Assembly (NCBI GenBank): GCA_904502155.1 | Contig: CAJGDV010000085.1 | Coordinates: 1 to 5,394 of the forward strand | Length of the DNA: 5,394 nucleotides | Reading direction: 5' to 3' | Source: an uncultured Bacilli bacterium | GTDB taxonomy: Bacteria > Bacillota_I > Bacilli_A > RF39 > UBA660 | In this document: piece after piece, positions 1 through 5,106 of the stretch | Position numbering within the stretch: position 1 is the stretch's first letter | How the letters are laid out: the number at the start of each line of letters is the position of its first letter | Notes under the pieces: generated by a model | What the model saw: only the letters and a program-made list of their open reading frames with translations | Database searches by the model: none | Told to the model about the DNA's origin: nothing | Made by a program: the position numbers and the translations under genes

Positions 1-2
1 TA

Positions 3-323
3 GAACAAATTGAAGATTCTGAATTATGTATTGATTTATTTGAAGATTTACAAAATAATAGTATTGGCGGAGAAAGCGAAAAATCAATTAAAGAATTAAT
101 TGAAGAAGCTAAAGAAGATGAAGATGATTATGAAGAAAAACAAGATGAATCATTTAATACAGCATCTTTAAAAATTAGTAAAAAAGATTTTGACGATACA
201 TTAGAATTAGATAAAATTAAAGTTGTTAAAAAGAAAAATAAATTTATAATATTTATTTATATATTATTAATTTTATTACTTGCAGCAGGAATAGGTTATG
301 CTGGATATCAATTCTTTAAATAG
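3..323 (+). CDS. C-terminal part of an acidic, C-terminally membrane-anchored protein (hypothetical)
   Basis: The frame is open from the left edge of the window to a TAG stop and gives the last 106 residues of a protein whose start lies outside. I do not recognise the family. Residues 1-70 are highly charged and rich in Glu and Asp, with a cluster of acidic residues around 36-49 (EEAKEDEDDYEEKQDE), and look disordered or partly helical. A basic stretch follows (KVVKKKNK, about 73-80), then one hydrophobic segment of about 20 residues (81-101) ending a few residues before the C-terminus. By the positive-inside rule the acidic part would be cytoplasmic and the protein tail-anchored, unless the missing N-terminus holds further membrane segments. 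The Lys/Glu/Asp-rich AT-biased codons match the neighbouring genes. The gene converges on gerB, and the two 3' ends overlap by 8 bases. The coding call is firm; function is unknown. Confidence 0.85.
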   Translation, partial: EQIEDSELCIDLFEDLQNNSIGGESEKSIKELIEEAKEDEDDYEEKQDESFNTASLKISKKDFDDTLELDKIKVVKKKNKFIIFIYILLILLLAAGIGYAGYQFFK

Positions 324-340
324 AATTGGTATCTTTTTTT
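304..340 (+). terminator. Intrinsic terminator of the left-edge gene, overlapping its end and the end of gerB
   Basis: A 12-bp stem pairs bases 304-315 (GATATCAATTCT) with 322-333 (AGAATTGGTATC), with a single G-T wobble pair, a 6-base loop (TTAAAT) and a run of seven T from 334. This is the classic Rho-independent form for + strand transcription. The stem starts inside the upstream coding region. The + strand TAG stop spans the end of the loop and the start of the right arm, and the - strand TAA stop of gerB lies in the loop. On the - strand the stem is not followed by a T-rich tract, so it should act in one direction only. Confidence 0.85.
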
Positions 341-1350
341 ATACTTAAATGTATTGGCAATAATAAAAAGAAAAGATATATAAAATAAGGAAGGTATTTA
401 AGTGTAAAATTATAACCTACAGTATTACTTGAAAACATATTATTACTTGTTATTACAAGTAATAATGATATTACAATATAATTGAATTTAAATTTTTTTA
501 AAAGAGGATTTTGACAAATAAAATATATTGCAAAAGAAATAAAAATGAAATAATCAAAAGCCCACTGCACTGAAAAAATATTTTCAAGTCTTTTAACAAA
601 TCCCATTAAAGTTAATCTTTTAAAAACATGAAATTCTGGAAAATGAAGAAGAGTAGCAATATCAATTCCATAAATAGATAATACTAAAAAACAATATGCA
701 AAAATCATAAAAGATGCAAAAACAAACATAAATAAATTACTCTTAATATCGATTTTAATATAATCTTTAGGTATAACTAAAAGCATAAATAAAGGTAAAG
801 TATTATATGCAATAAGGTGCATTGAACCTAAAATAATTTCTTTATTACTACTCATAAAAACGGGCATTAAATTTTCTAAATCAGTTTGAATAATTAGACC
901 AATAAAACTTAATAGAAAAAGTAATACTGTAACATAAAATAACATTGTAGATACTCTTAAAATTGTTTTTAAACCTTTATAATTAATATATATAATAGAA
1001 GTAATAAAAAGAAGAGAAATCAAAATATCAGGTGTTTTATATAAAAACTGTGAACTTATAAAATTGATAATATTCCAGTAAGAAGAAGCACTAAAAAAGA
1101 AAACAAAAATTGAAAGTAATGAACTAATGAAATTATTATTAATAATTTCATAAATGTTTAAAGAAGGATATTTACTATTAATATAATAATAAAGTGATAA
1201 CGGAAAAATAGAAATTATAATCCCAATTAAAATACTAATCCAAGAATCTAATTTAGAAATAATAATAAGATTATTAAAACAAATACCAATAAAAAGACAT
1301 CTAACTAAAAAGAATAATAAAGTATTATAATTAAAACTATTTATTTTCAT
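316..1350 (-). CDS. gerB: Spore germination receptor subunit B, GerB/GerAB family integral membrane protein
   Basis: This is the polytopic subunit of a GerA-type nutrient germinant receptor in the spore inner membrane. The family belongs to the amino acid-polyamine-organocation transporter fold and is thought to bind the germinant. The 344-residue product is almost entirely hydrophobic, with about ten membrane segments (near 10-30, 36-56, 76-96, 108-122, 132-154, 176-193, 204-226, 264-280, 288-302 and 317-334). Family-like spots are KLDSWISIL at 33-41, in the place of the usual Gly-x-Asp-x-Trp region, and RLENIFSVQW at 254-263, resembling the Arg-x-Glu...Trp motif before the late helices. It is slightly shorter than the usual 360-370 residues. 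The ATG start has a perfect AAAGGAGG six bases upstream and overlaps the end of gerC by 14 bases, so it is the last gene of an A-C-B operon. No terminator is visible after it on this strand. The family call rests on hydropathy, these motifs and its gerA/gerC partners. Confidence 0.9.
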   Translation of the reverse strand: MKINSFNYNTLLFFLVRCLFIGICFNNLIIISKLDSWISILIGIIISIFPLSLYYYINSKYPSLNIYEIINNNFISSLLSIFVFFFSASSYWNIINFISSQFLYKTPDILISLLFITSIIYINYKGLKTILRVSTMLFYVTVLLFLLSFIGLIIQTDLENLMPVFMSSNKEIILGSMHLIAYNTLPLFMLLVIPKDYIKIDIKSNLFMFVFASFMIFAYCFLVLSIYGIDIATLLHFPEFHVFKRLTLMGFVKRLENIFSVQWAFDYFIFISFAIYFICQNPLLKKFKFNYIVISLLLVITSNNMFSSNTVGYNFTLKYLPYFIYLFFLLLPIHLSIKKDTNSI

Positions 1351-2497
1351 TATTTGCCTCCTTTAAAGTTGTCTCTAAAGAGCCTTTTGTTTTAAGTTCA
1401 ACATCAGTTTTAACATCAATATCAAGATTTTTAAAATCATAATCTAATTTACGATATTTTTTATAAATTTTATTTCCAAAACCAAAAATATCTGTGTCTA
1501 ATTCTTTTCCTTTATTGATTCCTTTATAAATAATATCTTTGATATTATTTTTTACAGTATCATTAATTTTTTTAATTACATCATCATTTTGTAAATCTAA
1601 ATTACAATTTGTTTCATTTATAGAGCCACTAGATTTAACTGTAATTTCAATTTTATTTTTGTTAATAATTTTAATTTTAGATTCAATATCATCAATTTGA
1701 GTAACAATATATTTATCTTTATTTTTATAACATGAATTAGTTATTGTTAGTGTATTTATTTCATTATTAATAATATTAATTCCTTTGCTTTCATCATGAG
1801 TTGCAAATCCTACTAATTTATAATCTTTAAATAGGGCTAGACTATCCATTTTTAGTGTTGTATCAACTTTAGATGCTTTTAAGTCGTCAATATTATCAGC
1901 TTCTTCAATATTACCCTCTAAAATAATAGTTGGAAGAACTGGTTCTAATCCTTTATTTAATATTTTATAAATAAATGTACTTAAAAAAACTTCATTACTA
2001 TATCCTAAATTTTTTTTAGATGTAACAATATTAAGTGATGTATTTTCAGCAGGTAAAGTTTCTAATGGAGATAGTGTTTTTAAAATGTTTTCACTAGTAG
2101 TACCTTTAGATAAAATAATATAATATTTTTTTAAAGTTTCAGGATCTCTAAATAAAGGATCAATAATATCAAATAATCTTTCATAAGCTACTTTTTCATT
2201 TATAATAACAATATTTAAATGTCCTATATATAATTCTCTAGCACTTTTACTTTCTATATCTTTAATAGCTTCCGTAAAATTTTTACCAGTACCAGTAATT
2301 AAAGTAGGTTGGGCATTACCTTCTTTTGAATTGGAATTTAATGATTGACCATTAGCTACTAGTGCTGATATTTTTAGATTATTATTATCCATATCTATTC
2401 CAAGACCACTAATTATGGCTATATCATTAAGTTCGTTATAATTATAACAACCTGTCATTAGTAGGGAAACAATAATTATTAAAATTTTATTTTTCAT
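1337..2497 (-). CDS. gerC: Spore germination receptor subunit C, Ger(x)C family lipoprotein
   Basis: This is the lipoprotein subunit of the germinant receptor, expected to be lipid-anchored on the outer face of the spore inner membrane. The 386-residue product begins MKNK, then a hydrophobic stretch and a lipobox-like Leu-Met-Thr-Gly-Cys, with Cys17 as the predicted lipidated residue. Directly after it comes CYNYNELNDIAIISGLGID, the signature N-terminus of the family (Cys-Trp-x-x-x-Glu-Leu-Asn-Asp in most members; here Tyr replaces Trp). The C-terminal domain (from about 205) ends with a typical segment around DTDIFGFGNKIYKKY (near 334-348). The ATG at 2497 is chosen because GGTGAT lies four bases upstream and because it makes the signal peptide the N-terminus. 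A TTG at 2530 would add 11 residues before the signal peptide without support. It overlaps gerA by 11 bases and gerB by 14, which suggests translational coupling. Confidence 0.93.
   Translation of the reverse strand: MKNKILIIIVSLLMTGCYNYNELNDIAIISGLGIDMDNNNLKISALVANGQSLNSNSKEGNAQPTLITGTGKNFTEAIKDIESKSARELYIGHLNIVIINEKVAYERLFDIIDPLFRDPETLKKYYIILSKGTTSENILKTLSPLETLPAENTSLNIVTSKKNLGYSNEVFLSTFIYKILNKGLEPVLPTIILEGNIEEADNIDDLKASKVDTTLKMDSLALFKDYKLVGFATHDESKGINIINNEINTLTITNSCYKNKDKYIVTQIDDIESKIKIINKNKIEITVKSSGSINETNCNLDLQNDDVIKKINDTVKNNIKDIIYKGINKGKELDTDIFGFGNKIYKKYRKLDYDFKNLDIDVKTDVELKTKGSLETTLKEANNENK
1357..1364 (-). promoter_or_regulatory. Ribosome-binding site of gerB
   Basis: AAAGGAGG on the - strand, six bases before the gerB ATG and inside the 3' end of gerC. 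It is the strongest Shine-Dalgarno match in the window and fixes the gerB start. GerB can therefore be initiated in its own right and not only by coupling to gerC. Confidence 0.88.
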
Positions 2498-3929
2498 TTT
2501 TATCACCAATTCTAATAATATTTTTAGCAAGATAATCTGCTCTTTTTTTCATTTTATTTCTTGATACCATAAATAAAGAATCTTTTAGGGCATCTAAATT
2601 AATTGGACTAAAAGGAGTAAGATATGGAACACCAATAACTTCTATACTACATAAATTAGTAACTAATATTAAACTTGCAATTACAAATCCTATTAAACCC
2701 ATTGATGCTGAAAATAATAAAACAAAAAATTTCCAAAATCTTAAAGCATTAATTAAATCAGTATCAGTAAAAAGAAGACTAGTAATAGAAGAAATTGCAA
2801 CAACAATTACAACAATAGGAGATACGATACCAGCATTAACAGCAGCATCACCAAGTACTAAGGCTCCAACAATACTAATACTTGTACCCATTTTTTCGGG
2901 TAATCTAATATCACTTTCACGTAGAAGTTCAAATGTGATCATTAAAATAAAAACAGCAAAAGAAGTAGGAAACGGAACACCAGATCTTTGTATAGCTAGT
3001 GATATTAACAAAGTATCAGGTATAACTTCTTGATTAAAAGTCGTAATAGCAACATAAAAAGCAGGAACTAAAATTGTAATTAATAATGCTATTAAGCGTA
3101 AAAATCTAGTAAAAGTAACATGAATAGCTTTTTGATAACTATCTTCACTAGAATGAATAAAATTATTTAAAAGTCCAGGTATTACTAATACATAAGGAGT
3201 ATTTTCAACAATAATAGCTATTTTTCCTTCAAGAAGTGAAGCACATACTAAATCAGGTCTTTCAGAATTAATTATAGTTGGAAAAATAGACTTTTTTTCA
3301 ATTAAAAAATCTCTAATATAACCTGTATCTAAAATAGCATCAATATTAATTTTAGATAATTTTTCTTTGATTTTATTAACATTATCTATAAATGCAATAT
3401 CTTCAATATATAAAAGTCCAACTTTCGTTTTGCTTCTTCTTCCGATTAAATATTCACAAACTTTTAAATTTTCATCTTTTATTCTTTTTCTAATAAGACC
3501 TAAATTTTTATTAAAATTTTCAGTAAAACTATCTCTAGGTCCTTTGATTCCCATTTCACTTTTAACATCAGTTATTCCGCGGTCGAGTGTTTCTCTTGTT
3601 TCAACAGCTAAGGCTTTAGAAAAGCCATTTATGAAAATAATAGTAAAACCAGATTCTAAATAATAATAAAGATCTTTAAAATTTGTTACTTCTTTAACTT
3701 TACTATTATATAAATTATTTTTGATTCTATTATAAACATTATCAAAATAAAAATTTATATTTATTAATGCTTTATTTAAAAAGTCACTGATTTTATTATC
3801 ACTAGATACACTTTCAAAAAAGGCATAACTTATTTTTTTATTAAGTGTTCTTATAACTAAATCAGGACTTTTTCCATTAATATGTTCAAGTTTTTTAATA
3901 TTAATTTTATTATTTGTTGATAGTTTCAT
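2487..3929 (-). CDS. gerA: Spore germination receptor subunit A, GerA/SpoVAF family membrane protein
   Basis: This is the largest subunit of the GerA-type germinant receptor of the spore inner membrane; in Bacillus GerA-family subunits form oligomeric ion-conducting channels. The 480 residues match the family's usual length. A soluble N-terminal region (1 to about 265) contains GPRDSFTENFNKNLGLIRKR (130-149), RRSKTKVGLLYIEDIA (164-179), Glu-Arg-Pro-Asp at 223-226 and EGKIAIIVENTP (234-245), all in the expected order. The membrane region follows, with segments near 273-297, 318-336, 350-385 and 398-427. It includes the well-conserved RSGVPFP (315-321), IRLPEKMG (341-348), SIVGALVLGDAAVNAGIVSP (352-371) and GVPYLTPFSP (433-442). 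The basic C-terminal tail overlaps gerC. The start has GGGAGG five bases upstream. It is the first gene of the operon, behind a sigma-G-like promoter. The family call is secure; the germinant cannot be read from the sequence. Confidence 0.97.
   Translation of the reverse strand: MKLSTNNKINIKKLEHINGKSPDLVIRTLNKKISYAFFESVSSDNKISDFLNKALININFYFDNVYNRIKNNLYNSKVKEVTNFKDLYYYLESGFTIIFINGFSKALAVETRETLDRGITDVKSEMGIKGPRDSFTENFNKNLGLIRKRIKDENLKVCEYLIGRRSKTKVGLLYIEDIAFIDNVNKIKEKLSKINIDAILDTGYIRDFLIEKKSIFPTIINSERPDLVCASLLEGKIAIIVENTPYVLVIPGLLNNFIHSSEDSYQKAIHVTFTRFLRLIALLITILVPAFYVAITTFNQEVIPDTLLISLAIQRSGVPFPTSFAVFILMITFELLRESDIRLPEKMGTSISIVGALVLGDAAVNAGIVSPIVVIVVAISSITSLLFTDTDLINALRFWKFFVLLFSASMGLIGFVIASLILVTNLCSIEVIGVPYLTPFSPINLDALKDSLFMVSRNKMKKRADYLAKNIIRIGDKNEK
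2502..2507 (-). promoter_or_regulatory. Ribosome-binding site of gerC (GGTGAT type)
   Basis: GGTGAT on the - strand, four bases before the ATG at 2497 and within the last codons of gerA. It pairs with the ATCACC part of the 16S rRNA 3' end, not with the usual CCTCC core. It decides the gerC start against the upstream TTG at 2530. Confidence 0.75.
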
Positions 3930-3934
3930 AAAAG

Positions 3935-3940
3935 CCTCCC
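3935..3940 (-). promoter_or_regulatory. Ribosome-binding site of gerA
   Basis: GGGAGG on the - strand with a five-base spacer (CTTTT) to the gerA ATG. If the promoter candidate just upstream is correct, this site lies almost at the 5' end of the mRNA. Confidence 0.8.
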
Positions 3941-3943
3941 ATA

Positions 3944-3974
3944 TAATTATGATAAATATTTAAAATATTATTCA
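3944..3974 (-). promoter_or_regulatory. Candidate sigma-G-like (forespore) promoter of the gerA-gerC-gerB operon
   Basis: On the - strand TGAATA (3974-3969) is followed after 17 bases by CATAATTA (3951-3944). Known Bacillus sigma-G promoters have a GHATR -35 element, 17-18 bases, then CATWHTA; the -35 matches fully and the -10 at six of seven positions. Germinant-receptor operons are known sigma-G targets, so element, spacing and gene agree. The same bases can also be read as a moderate sigma-A promoter (TTGAAT, 18 bases, CATAAT). The predicted start near 3938-3939 leaves a leader of only 9-10 bases, which is a mild concern. AT-rich DNA raises the chance of a false match. Confidence 0.6.
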
Positions 3975-3988
3975 AAATATGTTATAAT
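3960..3988 (+). promoter_or_regulatory. Candidate vegetative promoter of tagO with extended -10
   Basis: TGTTATAAT at 3980-3988 is a perfect extended -10 (TG, one base, TATAAT). The weak -35 TTAAAA at 3960-3965 lies 17 bases upstream and matches TTGACA at four of six positions, which is common where an extended -10 compensates. The predicted transcription start is the G near 3995, six intervening bases after the -10. It overlaps the gerA promoter candidate on the other strand. Confidence 0.7.
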
Positions 3989-3994
3989 AAATTT

Positions 3995-4000
3995 GGTGAT
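3995..4000 (+). promoter_or_regulatory. Ribosome-binding site of tagO (GGTGAT type)
   Basis: GGTGAT lies four bases before the GTG at 4005, the same motif and spacing as at gerC. This is the main reason for choosing GTG 4005 as the tagO start. The motif sits at or next to the predicted first base of the mRNA. Confidence 0.6.
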
Positions 4001-4004
4001 AGAT

Positions 4005-5066
4005 GTGAATGAAATTTTAATAAGATGTTTTAATATGACATTTTTAACATTTTTTGTAGTAGCTTGTTTAATTCCAGTAATTAAGAAAATTGCAGCTCAT
4101 GTAGGAGCTTTAGATATACCTAATGAACGTAAAGTTCATACTAAGCCAATGCCAAGGTTAGGTGGACTTGGAATATATTTAGGTTTCTTAATAGGTTATA
4201 TGATATTTGGAGAGCCAAGTGCTATTATGAATTCTATCTTAATTGGTAGTTTTATTATTGTAATTACAGGTGTAATTGATGATATTAAGCCTCTTAAAGC
4301 TAGTTATAAGTTTTTAGGTCAATTATTATCGGCATTAATTATTACTTTTTATGGAAATATAGTAATGCATGAATTAACGGCTTTTGGAATGGTTATTAAT
4401 TTTGGTATCTTAGCATATCCTATTACAGTATTTTTTATACTAGGATGTATTAATTGTATTAATTTAATCGATGGACTAGATGGTCTTGCGGCAGGAATTA
4501 GTTCAATATATTTTATAACAATAGGTATTATTGCTACAATTCAAGGAAAACTAGGTTTAGACTGTGTCCTTACATTTATTATGTTAGGTTCTACTTTAGG
4601 ATTTTTAGTTCATAACTTTAATCCTGCTAGTATTTTTATGGGTGATTCAGGATCAATGTTCTTAGGTTTTATAATTGCTGTTATAGCATTATTAGGATTT
4701 AAAAATGTTACTATGACATCACTTATAATTCCGCTTTTAATATTAGCAATACCAATTTTAGATACAGTATTTGCTATACTTAGAAGATTAATAAAAGGGG
4801 AAAGTATTTCGAAACCTGATAAGTTTCATATTCATCATCAATTTTTAAATAGAAACTTTTCACAACGTGCTACAGTTTTAATTATTTATTTAATAAATAT
4901 GCTTTTTGCAATAGCAAGTATTGTTTATTTCTTAAAAGATAGAACTTTAGGTTATATAATTTATTTTATATTAACTTTATTAGTAGTGTTATTTGTACTT
5001 AAAACAAATATTGTTTATGAACACAAAGGAAGATTAAGAAGATTTTTTCAAAAGAATAAAAAATAA
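4005..5066 (+). CDS. tagO: Undecaprenyl-phosphate N-acetylglucosaminyl-1-phosphate transferase (TagO/WecA, MraY-like family)
   Basis: This enzyme transfers GlcNAc-1-phosphate from UDP-GlcNAc to undecaprenyl phosphate on the inner face of the cytoplasmic membrane, the first step of wall teichoic acid and related wall polymers. Numbering from GTG 4005 (353 residues), about eleven membrane segments are visible. The landmarks are PRLGGLGIYLG (50-60), the Asp-Asp pair at 92-93 (GVIDDIKPL), NLIDGLDGLAAG (153-164) with Asp156 and Asp159, MGDSGS (212-217) with Asp214, and FHIHH at 274-278. The HIHH loop separates TagO/WecA from MraY, so a peptidoglycan MraY is unlikely. The C-terminal tail is basic (RLRRFFQKNKK). 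Possible starts are TTG 3993, GTG 3996, GTG 4005 and ATG 4035; GTG 4005 has the best ribosome-binding site. The gene stands alone after a divergent promoter and is followed by a hairpin. Its usual partner genes are not in view. Confidence 0.95.
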   Translation: MNEILIRCFNMTFLTFFVVACLIPVIKKIAAHVGALDIPNERKVHTKPMPRLGGLGIYLGFLIGYMIFGEPSAIMNSILIGSFIIVITGVIDDIKPLKASYKFLGQLLSALIITFYGNIVMHELTAFGMVINFGILAYPITVFFILGCINCINLIDGLDGLAAGISSIYFITIGIIATIQGKLGLDCVLTFIMLGSTLGFLVHNFNPASIFMGDSGSMFLGFIIAVIALLGFKNVTMTSLIIPLLILAIPILDTVFAILRRLIKGESISKPDKFHIHHQFLNRNFSQRATVLIIYLINMLFAIASIVYFLKDRTLGYIIYFILTLLVVLFVLKTNIVYEHKGRLRRFFQKNKK

Positions 5067-5073
5067 AAAATAG

Positions 5074-5106
5074 ACCATAATATTACTAGGTGATATTATG
5101 GTTTTT
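5074..5106 (+). terminator. Terminator-like hairpin after tagO that contains the DUF421 gene start
   Basis: Bases 5074-5083 (ACCATAATAT) and 5093-5102 (ATATTATGGT) form a perfect 10-bp inverted repeat. It can be extended inward by T5084-G5092, A5085-T5091 and C5086-G5090 to a TAG tri-loop. A T-run (5102-5106) follows and an A-rich tract (5061-5070) precedes, so it has intrinsic-terminator form, potentially in both directions. The stem is AT-rich with few G-C pairs, so it is weaker than the terminator at 304-340. The GGTGAT ribosome-binding site and the ATG at 5098 of the next gene are inside the loop and the right arm. Confidence 0.65.
5089..5094 (+). promoter_or_regulatory. Ribosome-binding site of the DUF421 gene (GGTGAT type)
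   Basis: AGGTGAT ends three bases before the ATG at 5098 and is too far (15 bases) from the next in-frame ATG at 5110, so it selects 5098. It lies in the apical part of the hairpin at 5074-5102 and would be hidden if that hairpin forms in the mRNA. Confidence 0.65.

Noticed and set aside
283..303. A possible gerB terminator on the - strand (CAGCA and TGCTG arms, 11-base loop)
   Set aside because: The stem has only 5 bp, lies inside the neighbouring gene and has no T-run after it on the - strand.
2498..2530. An N-terminal extension of gerC from a TTG at 2530
   Set aside because: It would put 11 residues before a well-formed lipoprotein signal peptide and lacks a ribosome-binding site, while the ATG at 2497 has GGTGAT four bases upstream.
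3577..3586. A GC-rich patch (CCGCGGTCGA) inside AT-rich gerA, with codons rare in this window
   Set aside because: It is only 10 bases, stays in frame and encodes residues that align with the family at normal spacing, so it gives no evidence of insertion or transfer.
3367..3663. A 98-codon open frame on the + strand inside gerA
   Set aside because: It is antisense to the conserved soluble domain of gerA, has no clear ribosome-binding site, and its hydrophobic, Ser/Leu-rich product is what the reverse complement of a Lys/Asn-rich gene gives by chance.
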